55,259 nucleotides of DNA from Clostridia bacterium (lineage in GTDB: Bacteria > Bacillota > Clostridia > Oscillospirales > CAG-272): contig JAFQPM010000028.1 in the NCBI GenBank assembly GCA_017411745.1, positions 1-55,259 on the forward strand, in the 5' to 3' direction. The position numbers were made by a program, and so were the translations under genes. The number at the start of each line of letters is the position of its first letter. Positions within the stretch are counted from its first letter, which is position 1. Below the pieces are notes generated by a model, which made no database searches, was not told the origin of the DNA, and saw only the letters and a list, made by a program, of their open reading frames with translations. Shown here in pieces: positions 15,408 through 24,867 of the stretch.

Positions 15408-17093
15408 ATGGCTAAAGTAAATGAAATTTTTAAGGAATTGAACGGAACTCAGACCGACCCCAGAGTCAGAAGATATATTACCCCTAAAAGAATAATTTTT
15501 ACTCAGGGCAAGGTAACCAATCCGGAGGTACTGTTGAACGAATGCCCCAATCAGCTGACCTTCCATCCCGCAGGTGTCTGCGGAATGCAAAATAACGGAG
15601 ACAAAAACGCCGCGATCCTTATAGATTTCGGCATAGAATTCCCCGGCTGCATTCGCATTCTTTGTCAAGGCGCGAACACAGACGGCGAAAACCGAGCCGA
15701 CCTTCGAATTCGTTTCGGCGAGAGCGTTATGGAGGCTTTGACTCCTCTTGGCGTCAAGAATTCCACCAATAACCACGCAAACCGCGACATTGCAATGAGT
15801 ATCAGCGGTCTGTCCGCAAACGAGACCAATGAATCGGGCTTCCGTTTTGCATACGTCGAGCTTCTCGGAGAGGGCGCGGTTATGAATCTTGCGGGAATCA
15901 AGGGCGTTTTCTGCTACAACGACGTTGAGTACAAGGGTAGCTTTGAGTGCTCCGACGAAAGACTTAACAAGATCTGGCAGGTAGCGGCATATACCGTCCA
16001 CGTAAACATGCAGGAATATCTTTGGGACGGCATCAAGCGTGACCGTCTTGTGTGGATAGGCGATATGCACACCGAGGTGCAGACTATTCTTGCCGTATTC
16101 GGCAACGATCCCATTATCAAGAGATCCCTTGATCTGATCAGAGACGACACGCCTGTTGATCAGTGGATGAATAATATTACAACCTATTCGCTCTGGTGGC
16201 TTTATATGCATCACGATCTTTACCGTCAGGTTGGCGATCTTGATTATCTGATGGAGCAGAAGGAATATATGGTCGAGCTTATTAAGCGTTTCCTGCCTCT
16301 CGTTGACGAGAACGGCTCCGAGGTCTTGACCGGCCACAGATTCCTCGACTGGCCCAACGAAAGCTACGAGGATGGCAAGCACGCAGGACTTCAGGGCATT
16401 CTCAAGATAGTGCTTGAAAAGAGCGCCGATATGCTCCGCTTATTCGGAGAGAACGGGTTGGCTGACGAATGTGTTGCAAAGGCAACTCTTATGACCAAGC
16501 ACGTGCCCGATCCCGGAACGTCCAAGCAGGGAGCTTCTATGCTCGCGTTGTCGCGCATCGTTGATCCTAAGGAAGTAAATGAAAAGTGGCTCGCTCCCGG
16601 CGGCGCTCACGGATACTCGACTTTCTTCGGTTATTATCTGCTCGTTGCGAAGGCTATGGCAGGTGATTTCTCGGGCGCGCTTGACGATATCAAGGAATTC
16701 TGGGGAACTATGCTTGATTTTGGAGCAACGACGTTCTGGGAAGACTTCAATCTTGATTGGGTCGAAAACAGCGCTCGTATCGACGAGATCGTTCCCGAGG
16801 GCAAGAACGACATTCACGGAGATTTCGGCGCATACTGCTACAAGAATTTTCGTCATTCTCTCTGCCACGGTTGGTCCTCGGGTCCTTGCCCTTATATGAC
16901 TCAATACGTTCTCGGTATCCGCGCGATCTCCGCAGACACTTACGAGATCGACCCCGAGCTTGCCTATCTTGACTGGGCAAGGGGAGAATATCCCACCGAG
17001 AAGGGAATGATATCTGTCAGCGCGAAAAAGACTCCCGAGGGTACACTTGTTGAGGTTTCTGCTCCCGAAGGAATCAAGATAATCAGAAAATAA
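15408..17093 (+). CDS. alpha-L-rhamnosidase-like six-hairpin glycosidase (GH78 type)
   Basis: A 561-residue protein without a signal peptide, so probably intracellular. An N-terminal beta-sandwich region (about 1-190) is followed by an (alpha/alpha)6 barrel. The GH78 catalytic-loop sequence DGIKRDRLVWIGDMHTE resembles the canonical DGPKRDR-W-GD, which contains the general acid; ATTFWEDFNLDWVE and HGWSSGPCPYMTQYVLG are typical of the barrel's C-terminal half. It is shorter than many GH78 enzymes that carry extra modules. It likely removes rhamnose or a similar sugar from imported plant oligosaccharides or glycosides. GAAAGG lies 11 nt before ATG 15408. There is no clear terminator before trkA, 28 bp downstream. 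Confidence 0.85.
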   Translation: MAKVNEIFKELNGTQTDPRVRRYITPKRIIFTQGKVTNPEVLLNECPNQLTFHPAGVCGMQNNGDKNAAILIDFGIEFPGCIRILCQGANTDGENRADLRIRFGESVMEALTPLGVKNSTNNHANRDIAMSISGLSANETNESGFRFAYVELLGEGAVMNLAGIKGVFCYNDVEYKGSFECSDERLNKIWQVAAYTVHVNMQEYLWDGIKRDRLVWIGDMHTEVQTILAVFGNDPIIKRSLDLIRDDTPVDQWMNNITTYSLWWLYMHHDLYRQVGDLDYLMEQKEYMVELIKRFLPLVDENGSEVLTGHRFLDWPNESYEDGKHAGLQGILKIVLEKSADMLRLFGENGLADECVAKATLMTKHVPDPGTSKQGASMLALSRIVDPKEVNEKWLAPGGAHGYSTFFGYYLLVAKAMAGDFSGALDDIKEFWGTMLDFGATTFWEDFNLDWVENSARIDEIVPEGKNDIHGDFGAYCYKNFRHSLCHGWSSGPCPYMTQYVLGIRAISADTYEIDPELAYLDWARGEYPTEKGMISVSAKKTPEGTLVEVSAPEGIKIIRK

Positions 17094-17121
17094 TTAAGAT
17101 TCTCAAATTTTGAGGTAACTT

Positions 17122-18489
17122 ATGAAAATAGTTGTTATTGGAAACGGTGTCATCGGAGAGGCCTTGGTTGCGGCTCTCTGCGAGGAAGGACACAATATAA
17201 CCGTTATTGACGAGGATGCCGATACGGTCTCCTCCGTAGTAAATAAGTACGACGTCTTTGGAGTGACGGGAAACGGTGCGTCGATCGACACACAGACCGA
17301 GGCGGGCGTTCCCGAATGCGACATCATAATCTCCGTTGCGCCAAGCGATGAGCTTAATCTGATCTGCTGTACGATCGGCAAGCAGCTCGGAGCCAAGCGT
17401 GCTATTGCAAGAGTCAGAGATCCCGACTATCTGAAGCAGGTCTCCTTCATGTCGAGAAATTTGGGAATAGATATGATCGTCAATCCCGAATATGAGGCGG
17501 CAAGGGAAGCAGCAAGACTTATCCGTTTTCCCGCGGCTATCAAGCTCGAAAAATTTGCACGCGGGCAGGTCGAGGTCGTTGAGATACATATTGGAGCAAA
17601 TCATCCTTTCATCGATCTGGCGCTCAAGGATTTCAAGAGCCGCTTTGGTACTGACACTCTTATATGCGCGGTCGTTCGCGACGATCAGCAGTTTATTCCC
17701 GGAGGAAATTTCGTGATCCGAGAGGGAGATTCTGTTTCTATTGCAGGATCTCGTCCCGATATAAACGCATTGTTCGTTAAGATCGGATTGGTCGGCAAGC
17801 AGCTTAAGAGAGTTCTGCTCATAGGCGGAGGAAGAATAACGAGATATCTTGTCGATCCTCTTGCCGAGAGTGGTTATAAGATGAGAATAATCGAAAAGGA
17901 TCTCGATGTGTGCGAGGAGCTTGCGGATATCTTCCCGAAGGTTAAGATTATCCACGGAGATGCCACCGATCCTGATCTTCTCTACGAGGAGGGCCTCAAG
18001 GACGCGGATGCCTGTGTGGTTATGACTGAAAACGACCACACAAATCTTATCATTTCTATGTTTGCTCAGTCCAGAGACGTTGACAAGGTCATCGCCAAAA
18101 TTGCTTCTCCTTCTTTTGTAAAGCTTTCGGAAAATGCAGGCGTTGACTCCAATATTACTCCCCAATTTATTATCACATCCAAGGTTCTTCAGTACGTAAG
18201 AGGTCAGGTGAACAAGGGCGACAGAGGGGCAAAGAGCTCCATCGTTGCTCTGCACAGAATTGCAGACAATCGGGTCGAAGCGCTCGAATTTGACGTTGCA
18301 GAGGATTTCAAGCACACCGGCGTTCCGCTGAGCAAGCTCAAGCTCAAGCCCAACGTTCTGGTCGCATCCGTTATTCGCAACGGAACCGTGTTTTACGCGC
18401 ACGGAGATACTACGATAGAGGTAGGGGACAGCGTGGTTATTCTTACGACTAACCCTCACGTTTGTGATCTCGGTGACGTCATTGCGTAA
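17122..18489 (+). CDS. trkA: Trk potassium uptake system NAD-binding subunit TrkA
   Basis: A 455-residue cytoplasmic protein that gates the TrkH channel. It has two RCK halves. The first Rossmann motif is GNGVIGE near residue 7 and the second is GGGRITRYL near residue 235; each half ends in a TrkA_C-like domain (EVVEIHIGANHPFI and ALEFDVAEDFKHTG). Length and duplication match TrkA. GAGG precedes ATG 17122. It is followed 35 bp later by trkH, its membrane partner. Confidence 0.95.
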   Translation: MKIVVIGNGVIGEALVAALCEEGHNITVIDEDADTVSSVVNKYDVFGVTGNGASIDTQTEAGVPECDIIISVAPSDELNLICCTIGKQLGAKRAIARVRDPDYLKQVSFMSRNLGIDMIVNPEYEAAREAARLIRFPAAIKLEKFARGQVEVVEIHIGANHPFIDLALKDFKSRFGTDTLICAVVRDDQQFIPGGNFVIREGDSVSIAGSRPDINALFVKIGLVGKQLKRVLLIGGGRITRYLVDPLAESGYKMRIIEKDLDVCEELADIFPKVKIIHGDATDPDLLYEEGLKDADACVVMTENDHTNLIISMFAQSRDVDKVIAKIASPSFVKLSENAGVDSNITPQFIITSKVLQYVRGQVNKGDRGAKSSIVALHRIADNRVEALEFDVAEDFKHTGVPLSKLKLKPNVLVASVIRNGTVFYAHGDTTIEVGDSVVILTTNPHVCDLGDVIA

Positions 18490-18524
18490 TTTGCATAATT
18501 TTTATTCGCTTTTGAGGCCTTACA

Positions 18525-20030
18525 ATGAATTTTAAAATGTTAAGATATATCACCGGTAAGCTATTGCTGGCAGAGGGCGGACTTATGTTCATACCTCTGC
18601 TCACAATGCTGATATACGGTGAGTTTGGAATGCTTTATTCCGTTCTTATTCCTATCGGAATGTTGCTTGTTCTTGGCTTTCTGCTTTCCTTACGCAAGCC
18701 TGAAGGATCTGCTTTGAGCGCCAAGGACGGCTTCGTGGTAGTCGGTCTGTCGTGGGTCATTTTGTCCTTCTTTGGCTGCTTACCTTTCGTTCTATCGGGG
18801 CTCATCCCAAACTTGATCGATGCTTACTTTGAAACGGTATCGGGATTTACTACCACGGGAGCAAGCGTGCTTTTCGCAGAACAATACGATATGCTTTGGA
18901 ATCCTGCCGATGCTTATATAGGTATGCGCGGCATCTTTTTGTGGCGTAGCTTTACCAACTGGATCGGAGGAATGGGCGTACTCGTGTTCGTTCTTGCGGT
19001 AATGCCTCAGCAGGATATGAAGTCGTCAAGACTCGTCCATATAATGCGCGCGGAAATGCCCGGACCCAAGGTTGACAAGATAGTTGCTACGGTCAGAAAG
19101 ACCGCTGCCATTATGTACGGGATCTACGTAGGGTTGACTCTGGCCCAGGTGATCTTCCTTTTGTTCGGCGGTATGGATCTTTATGAAGCTCTCTGCACTT
19201 CTTTTGCAACGGCGGGCACGGGCGGCTTTGCGATATGGAGCGACAGCATGGTGACCTTTGGAGGCACCGTGGCGCACATTGAGTACTGCCAGTGGGTAGT
19301 TGCAGTGTTTATGTTTATGTTCAGTATCAACTTCAATCTTTATTACCTGATACTGACCGGAAAGGCGCTTGTGGCGCTCTTTAGCGAGGAGCTCCGCTGG
19401 TTCACCGGTATCACAGTCGCAGCAACCGCTCTTCTCACCTACAATATTTATTCTGCTTACGGCAACCTTGGAGATGCGCTCAGAAATGCGTTTTTTCAGG
19501 TAAACACCGTGATATCAACCTCGGGCTTTGCCACTGCAGATTTTAATCTTTGGCCTAATCTTTCCAAAACGCTTCTGCTTGTGCTGATGTTTATAGGCGC
19601 TTGCGCAGGCTCGACGGGCGGCGGTGTCAAGGTCAGCCGTCTCGTGATATCAGTCAAGAGCACTTGGGCAGAGATCAGGCACATGACAAATCCCAGGCAA
19701 ATAAAAAAGGTTATGTTTGAAAAGAAGAGTGTGGACGGCGATACCGTTCGCGGAGTTTTCGCGTATATGGTGGCTTATATTCTGATCTTCTTCATTTCCT
19801 TCCTGGCGCTTGCCATTGCCGATGGACAGAGCATTGAGACCTCGTTTTCGTCGGTCGCTGCCTGTCTTAACAATGTTGGTCCCGGTCTTGATGCGGTAGG
19901 ACCAAGCGGCAATTTCGCATTCTACTCGCCCGTATCAAAGATCGTTCTGACTCTTGATATGCTTTTGGGCAGACTTGAGCTCTTCCCGATACTTCTGCTT
20001 TTCTCTCCGTCCACTTGGAAAGAGAAATAA
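18525..20030 (+). CDS. trkH: Trk potassium channel subunit TrkH
   Basis: A 501-residue polytopic membrane protein, the K+-translocating subunit. All four pore-loop filters can be seen: SGFTTTGASV, TAGTGGFAIW, ISTSGFATAD and NNVGPGLDAVG. WRSFTNWIGGMGVLVF and AGSTGGGVKVSR are conserved segments around the gate. It ends near GRLELFPILLLFSP as usual. Expected role: high-capacity potassium uptake driven by the proton or membrane gradient. Confidence 0.95.
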   Translation: MNFKMLRYITGKLLLAEGGLMFIPLLTMLIYGEFGMLYSVLIPIGMLLVLGFLLSLRKPEGSALSAKDGFVVVGLSWVILSFFGCLPFVLSGLIPNLIDAYFETVSGFTTTGASVLFAEQYDMLWNPADAYIGMRGIFLWRSFTNWIGGMGVLVFVLAVMPQQDMKSSRLVHIMRAEMPGPKVDKIVATVRKTAAIMYGIYVGLTLAQVIFLLFGGMDLYEALCTSFATAGTGGFAIWSDSMVTFGGTVAHIEYCQWVVAVFMFMFSINFNLYYLILTGKALVALFSEELRWFTGITVAATALLTYNIYSAYGNLGDALRNAFFQVNTVISTSGFATADFNLWPNLSKTLLLVLMFIGACAGSTGGGVKVSRLVISVKSTWAEIRHMTNPRQIKKVMFEKKSVDGDTVRGVFAYMVAYILIFFISFLALAIADGQSIETSFSSVAACLNNVGPGLDAVGPSGNFAFYSPVSKIVLTLDMLLGRLELFPILLLFSPSTWKEK

Positions 20031-20067
20031 AAAAGATTAAACAAAGATTTTGTTGGAGACAATTTTA

Positions 20068-20697
20068 ATGAATAAAGATCCAAAATTTATCGTCTTTGAG
20101 GGCATCGACGGTGCCGGAAAGACAACGCAAATAAATCTTCTTTGCAAGGCTCTTGAAAAGAGGGGATTTTCCTGCTTTGTCACTGCCGAACCAACCGATA
20201 TGCCGTCAGGTAAAGCAATACGTCGCGCGCTTGCCAAGGAGGTCGACAAAACTCCGCTTGAGATGGCGGAAATGTTTGCTCGCGATCGCGAGCTGCACAA
20301 CACCGACGCTAAAGCGGGAATAGAAAAAATGCTCGCAGATGGAACTACGGTGATTTGCGACAGATATTATTATTCGTCCTTGGCTTATCAAGGCACGGTT
20401 CTCGGCTATGACACGGTGGCGGCATTAAATCTTGATAATCCCAATATCCGTCGACCTGACATTTGTATTTTTCTTGATCTTACCCCCGAAAAAAGCCTTC
20501 AGCGAATAGGGGGCAGAGGAGAAAAAACCGAAATATACGAAAACTTCGATTATCTTACTCGCACTCGAAAGACCTTTTTTGAGATCTTTGACAAATTGCG
20601 TCAAAGAGGAGAACTGATATCGGTAATAGATGCCGATGGTGACGTCGAGGAGGTCTCGACGCGCATACTTGCCGCAGTTGCGGACATTTTTAAATAA
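20068..20697 (+). CDS. tmk: thymidylate kinase
   Basis: A 209-residue dTMP kinase, making dTDP for DNA synthesis. The P-loop GIDGAGKTTQ is at residues 12-21, the DRYYYSSLAYQG segment carries the DRY/DRx motif, and FLDLTPEKSLQRIGGRG is the lid region. Start ATG 20068 has TTGGAGAC 10 nt upstream; the frame opens at a TTG inside that site. It is 37 bp after trkH and 14 bp before the YitT gene, so probably cotranscribed. Confidence 0.93.
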   Translation: MNKDPKFIVFEGIDGAGKTTQINLLCKALEKRGFSCFVTAEPTDMPSGKAIRRALAKEVDKTPLEMAEMFARDRELHNTDAKAGIEKMLADGTTVICDRYYYSSLAYQGTVLGYDTVAALNLDNPNIRRPDICIFLDLTPEKSLQRIGGRGEKTEIYENFDYLTRTRKTFFEIFDKLRQRGELISVIDADGDVEEVSTRILAAVADIFK

Positions 20698-20711
20698 ACT
20701 CGAGGAAACGA

Positions 20712-21626
20712 ATGAAAATCAAATTCAGCAGATCTGAAATTTTTACCGCGTTAAAAAACGTCATACTCATCGTAGTGGGAACGCTGATCCTTTCCTTTGG
20801 TGTGGCGGTGTTTATTATTCCGTTTGATCTTGTTACGGGCGGCGTTTCCGGACTTGCTATAATTTTAAACAAGATCATTTCGGTTGAGTTTTTTACCGTC
20901 GACCTTATTATTACTATAGCTACTTGGCTTTTGTTTTTCGTCGGACTTTTTATTCTTGGAAAGTCATTCGCGCTTAAGACACTTATTTCAACGATACTTT
21001 ATCCCCTTGGTATATCGCTTTTTATGAATATTACCGATCCCTCTTTCCTTAACGGATTCTTTTGTCTGCAAGCATCGCAACACCCCGAAACGTCCTTGAT
21101 CCTTGCCACAACGCTTGGCGGAGTTTGCGTGGGTGCGGGCTGTGCAGTTACTTTCCTTGGAGGAGGCTCAACAGGTGGAGTTGACATAATCGCTTTTTCA
21201 ATATGTAAGATCTTTAAGCGACTAAAAAGCTCGGTGGTGATCTTTATCATTGATGCCAGCATCGTGCTTCTCGGAATGTTCATTATCGGAGATTTCGTTA
21301 TATCTCTTCTCGGTATTTTCTCCGCGTTTATTGCGGCGCTGATGGTCGATAAGGTGTTTATTGGAAGCTCAAAATCTTTCGTCGCACATATAATCAGCGA
21401 AAAATATGAGACCATCAATAAAGAAATCATTGAAAAGATCGATCGCGGCTCCACCATAATAGACGCAGTAGGCGGATACACGGGCGAGGATAGAAAAATG
21501 ATAATGGTGTCCTTCACTGTGAACCAGTACGCAGAGATACTAAACGTTATACACAGAAATGATAAAAATGCGTTCGTTACCATTCACCAGGCACACGAGG
21601 TCAACGGTGAGGGTTGGACGAGATGA
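20712..21626 (+). CDS. YitT family membrane protein (DUF161 + DUF2179)
   Basis: A 304-residue protein with about five or six membrane helices (residues ~14-215) and a cytoplasmic C-terminal DUF2179 domain (~220-300; AVGGYTGEDRKMIM). The glycine-rich GGGSTGGVDIIA and FDLVTGGVSGLAII are hallmarks of the family. Function is not established; some members affect efflux or cell envelope properties. It follows tmk by 14 bp and ends the operon. Confidence 0.88.
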   Translation: MKIKFSRSEIFTALKNVILIVVGTLILSFGVAVFIIPFDLVTGGVSGLAIILNKIISVEFFTVDLIITIATWLLFFVGLFILGKSFALKTLISTILYPLGISLFMNITDPSFLNGFFCLQASQHPETSLILATTLGGVCVGAGCAVTFLGGGSTGGVDIIAFSICKIFKRLKSSVVIFIIDASIVLLGMFIIGDFVISLLGIFSAFIAALMVDKVFIGSSKSFVAHIISEKYETINKEIIEKIDRGSTIIDAVGGYTGEDRKMIMVSFTVNQYAEILNVIHRNDKNAFVTIHQAHEVNGEGWTR

Positions 21627-21641
21627 ACGCAACAGTCTATC

Positions 21642-21678
21642 TTTGATAAAGGAGCGATTCCTTCGCTCCTTTATCAAA
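21642..21678 (+). terminator. terminator-like hairpin ending the trk operon
   Basis: TTTGATAAAGGAGCGA (21642-21657) pairs perfectly with 21663-21678 around a 5-nt loop. The U tract is inside the stem rather than after it. Confidence 0.6.
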
Positions 21679-21724
21679 TTACAGATCGAACAAAAAATCA
21701 ATTACATAGAAGGGAACAAAAAAC

Positions 21725-23923
21725 ATGAGACTTTACCGCGTTCTTGCTGTAATCCTTGTTTTAATCTTGTTTGGCTCCACGGTGCTCACGGCTTGCGAGG
21801 GCTCATCCGGCAAAGATGAAACACAATCTACACAAGCATCGACCACCGACAGCTCATCGGAAAACGAAGAAGGCTCTTCTACAAATGAAGAAAGCTCCTC
21901 CAACTGCGAAGAAAACACGACGGAAAGCGAGGAAGAAACAACCGTGATAACCGACGTAATGATTGGCGAAACACTCGAAGCGGAGCCTGCGGCGGATTTT
22001 ACCGTATCAAGAGTGTTCTCGGACTATATGGTCGTTCAAAGAGGCGAGCATATTCGCGTTTGGGGATTTGCTCCCGAAAGCGAGAACGGCAAGAAGGTTT
22101 CGGGTGAGTTCAAGGGAATGTTCGCCGAAGCTCTTGTTGAGAACGGCGAATGGTGCATCACCTTCGGCGCAAGACTCGATGCCGATACCGTCGGCGCGGA
22201 GATGACGATATATGCCGGTGATAATAAGACCGTTACGTTCAAGGACGTGCTTGTCGGTGACGTTTATCTTGTATTGGGTCAGTCCAACGCGGCGCTTGCG
22301 CTCAGCGAGTCGGTCAAGGGCGGAAACGATGTCGACATCGACGAAAACTCGATAATCAGACTTAACTATCTTAACGGTGGTGGCGGTACGTACGCTGAAA
22401 AGGGAACTGATTACGTATATAAAGATCTTGAGAACGTAACCCTATGGACGAAGACCACCCAAACTCAGGCCCTCCGCTTCTCCGGTATCGGATACCATTT
22501 CGCACAGGAAATGGTTGCAAGATCGGGTAATTCTGTACCCGTGGGTCTTATGGAGGTTGCTTTCGGCGGTGCGCCCTTGGCGTCCTTCCTTCCTAACGAT
22601 CTTGCGGAGCTTTACGATTCTGATTTCTACAGCGCGGATACGGGCAAATACATTTCTATGAGAGACTCTACGCATTTCGGCAGATATCTTTATAACTGCT
22701 ATCTCGCTCCTGCGAGCAGATACGCGGTTGCGGGTGTGCTCTGGTATCAGGGAGAAAGCGACAATCCTCTGAATTTTGCAGAAGTATACGGTAACGCGTT
22801 CGGTGATTTCGTTGAGCGTCTGAGATCTACTCACAATGTGATCAACAAGGAATTCCCCGTATTCGTCGTTGAATTTCCCACGCAGTATCAAAAGCCTGCA
22901 GATTACAACGGAAGCGACCCTTGGCACTATCTTGAGGTCGGCACCATCCGTACCTTTATGGGTCTTCTTCCCACGGTTATTGACAACTGCTATCTTGCCG
23001 CGTCCAGCGATCTCTGGACCGACTCAAGCTTCCCCAACAGTCTACACCCCAACTGCAAGCCCGGTCAAGCAAAGAGGCTTGCCGATATCGCCGAATTCGT
23101 AATATTCGGAAAGGGAACTCTTGATTCGGCGATGGGTCCGATCTTCAGTAGCGCTACGCTGAGCGAAGACAAGAAAACAATCACCGTTACCTTTACAAAC
23201 GTAGGCGACGGCCTTACAACCGCTGACGGCGGAGTTGCCGTAAAGGGTATTTGGGGATTCGCAGAAAAGACCTTTGGTCTTGCCAAGCCTCTGACCCCCG
23301 TGAGTGCGGAGATAACCGCCAAGGATCATATCACCGTAACCTTTGATGAGGCAGTCAAGGCTGTTGTATACAACTACAACACCACCGACGTTTACGGAGA
23401 GACTCTGAATCTTTGCAACAGCGCTAAGATTCCCGCGTTGGCATTTGTCACCCCTTATGAAGACCCCGACCTCAGCGGCTTCTCGGAAGACGAGTTTGTG
23501 AATAAAAAGAATAAAAAACTTGCTTTGAAAGGCGTTTCCATTGACAGACTGATATTAGACGGGGCAGACATGTTTTCTCCCGGCACCGTTGAGTCGGGTC
23601 TCAATGCCAGCGGAAGCAAAATAGAGATCGCAAAGGGAATATCTTCTCTCATCTGCACCGGTTGGATCGGATTCGGATATCCCACACTGGCATGTGGTTA
23701 TTCACTCGACGGCAGCGATGCTATTCTTAAAATCGCTCCGACCGCGCCCGAATCGGCGGTTCTTGCGGCAGGCGGTGAGCATGCGGTGAGATTTTCGATC
23801 AACATTGACGTAAGCGAGCTCGAGGTTGGCGAGCACACTGTTTCCTTCCTCGCGTACGTTGACGTGAACGGCGGAGTTGTAGCAAAGCTTGTATCCGTTA
23901 CTGTTGCAGTAGTTGAAAAGTAA
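21725..23923 (+). CDS. sialate O-acetylesterase-like lipoprotein (SASA, SGNH hydrolase)
   Basis: A 732-residue surface lipoprotein: signal peptide with lipobox LTAC (Cys24), then a Ser/Thr/Glu-rich linker to about residue 80. The SGNH nucleophile Ser187 lies in LGQSN, and VLWYQGESD supplies a later conserved block; HPNCKPGQAKRLADIAEF contains the likely catalytic His. The last ~150 residues form an extra beta-rich region that I do not recognise. Homologues de-acetylate sialic acids or plant polysaccharides. Given the nearby rhamnosidase a carbohydrate esterase on dietary glycans is plausible, though host glycans are equally possible. GAAGGGAAC precedes ATG 21725. Confidence 0.85.
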   Translation: MRLYRVLAVILVLILFGSTVLTACEGSSGKDETQSTQASTTDSSSENEEGSSTNEESSSNCEENTTESEEETTVITDVMIGETLEAEPAADFTVSRVFSDYMVVQRGEHIRVWGFAPESENGKKVSGEFKGMFAEALVENGEWCITFGARLDADTVGAEMTIYAGDNKTVTFKDVLVGDVYLVLGQSNAALALSESVKGGNDVDIDENSIIRLNYLNGGGGTYAEKGTDYVYKDLENVTLWTKTTQTQALRFSGIGYHFAQEMVARSGNSVPVGLMEVAFGGAPLASFLPNDLAELYDSDFYSADTGKYISMRDSTHFGRYLYNCYLAPASRYAVAGVLWYQGESDNPLNFAEVYGNAFGDFVERLRSTHNVINKEFPVFVVEFPTQYQKPADYNGSDPWHYLEVGTIRTFMGLLPTVIDNCYLAASSDLWTDSSFPNSLHPNCKPGQAKRLADIAEFVIFGKGTLDSAMGPIFSSATLSEDKKTITVTFTNVGDGLTTADGGVAVKGIWGFAEKTFGLAKPLTPVSAEITAKDHITVTFDEAVKAVVYNYNTTDVYGETLNLCNSAKIPALAFVTPYEDPDLSGFSEDEFVNKKNKKLALKGVSIDRLILDGADMFSPGTVESGLNASGSKIEIAKGISSLICTGWIGFGYPTLACGYSLDGSDAILKIAPTAPESAVLAAGGEHAVRFSINIDVSELEVGEHTVSFLAYVDVNGGVVAKLVSVTVAVVEK

Positions 23924-23959
23924 AAAATATTCGCTTTAATGCGGGTGTTGGAAACATTA

Positions 23960-23998
23960 AAAAACGGGGCTGTCCCTTAAGGATAGTCCCGTTTTTTA
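23960..23998. terminator. bidirectional intrinsic terminator
   Basis: AAAAACGGGGCTGTCC (23960-23975) with GGATAGTCCCGTTTTT (23981-23996), CTTAA loop, T runs on both strands. It lies between the convergent esterase gene and spoVT. Confidence 0.9.
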
Positions 23999-24000
23999 TT

Positions 24001-24546
24001 TTAGCTCTCGAGTTGTCTGCCGAGGAAGCTTGCTGCGGTCTGTACGAGCTTGGTTTCAACTGCTTCGGGAAAGGAATCGGTGTCGTTAGGGGACAATGCC
24101 GCAACACAACCGACCACGTCTCCTTCGCTTATGATGGGCATAGCACAGCTGACGTAATGACTGCCGCCGTCAGAGATCGCGTTGATCTTCTGTTCACCCT
24201 GGCGGTATGCGTACATTCCTCTCGACTCGCACACGGTTTCAAGCTCCGCAGACAAGGATTTGTCTGCATATTCTTTCTTTGATACTCCCGCACAGGCGAC
24301 AACGGAGTCCCGGTCGCAGATAATGACCGAGAGGTCGCAGGTCTTGTGCAACGTCTCGGCATATTGTGCCGCAAATGCTGTCAACTCTCCGATGGGGGAG
24401 TACTTTTTGAATATTACCTCTCCGTCACGATCGGTAAAAATTTCCAGCGGATCTCCCTCGCGGATTCGCATTGTTCTTCTTATTTCCTTGGGAATGACGA
24501 CACGTCCGAGGTCGTCTATTCTTCTTACAATTCCTGTTGCTTTCAT
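24001..24546 (-). CDS. spoVT: stage V sporulation protein T (AbrB-family regulator)
   Basis: A 181-residue regulator: an AbrB-type swapped-hairpin DNA-binding domain at residues 1-52 (TGIVRRIDDLGRVVIPKEIR) and a GAF-like C-terminal domain (~55-180). Length and order match B. subtilis SpoVT (178 residues), which tunes forespore sigma-G genes. Its presence suggests a spore-forming organism. GGAG lies 10 nt before the start. The leader holds strong inverted repeats and a sequence resembling a sigma-F/G promoter (24675-24703). Confidence 0.92.
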   Translation of the reverse strand: MKATGIVRRIDDLGRVVIPKEIRRTMRIREGDPLEIFTDRDGEVIFKKYSPIGELTAFAAQYAETLHKTCDLSVIICDRDSVVACAGVSKKEYADKSLSAELETVCESRGMYAYRQGEQKINAISDGGSHYVSCAMPIISEGDVVGCVAALSPNDTDSFPEAVETKLVQTAASFLGRQLES

Positions 24547-24569
24547 TTGTATAAATCTCCTTGTTTATT

Positions 24570-24646
24570 ATCGACTCTGCGCCAGCGCAGAGCGGCGTGA
24601 AAGAAATTAAATTTCAAATACCGACAAATAAACTCTTTCACGCAGA
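24570..24646 (-). repeat. inverted repeats in the spoVT leader
   Basis: Two dyads lie in the untranslated leader: CTCTGCGC/GCGCAGAG around 24574-24591, and GCGTGAAAGA (24593-24602) pairing with TCTTTCACGC (24637-24646). A duplicate of the ribosome-binding-site context, CAAGGAGAT, lies 5' of the second dyad. No gene is seen in 24547-24867. Confidence 0.5.
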
Positions 24647-24674
24647 TCTCCTTGTTTTTAATAGTAGGTAATAC

Positions 24675-24703
24675 TATTATTTGCAAACGGGGGAGATTTA
24701 TAC
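24675..24703 (-). promoter_or_regulatory. possible forespore sigma (sigma-G/F type) promoter of spoVT
   Basis: Minus strand GTATA (24703-24699), 17 bp, AATAATA (24681-24675), which is close to the GHATR and CATNHTA consensus. Weak evidence: one -10 mismatch and a spacer slightly long. Confidence 0.3.
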
Positions 24704-24772
24704 TGCATTTGTTGATTTTTTAAGGTAGTTGCTTTTTTGAGAGATATTTGCATTTTCAAACAACAGACTGAC

Positions 24773-24809
24773 AAAAACGGGGGCGACGTATATTCGCTCC
24801 CCGTTTTTT
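24773..24809 (-). terminator. intrinsic terminator of the TasA/SipW operon
   Basis: AAAAACGGGGGCGA (24773-24786) and TCGCTCCCCGTTTTT (24794-24808) form a G/C-rich stem with one bulge. On the minus strand it is followed by T's, about 60 nt past the last gene of the operon. Confidence 0.85.
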
Positions 24810-24867
24810 GCAACTATTCAGTTAAATTAGATAATCAACAGTGTTGTTTTTTGAAAACAATCAAATT

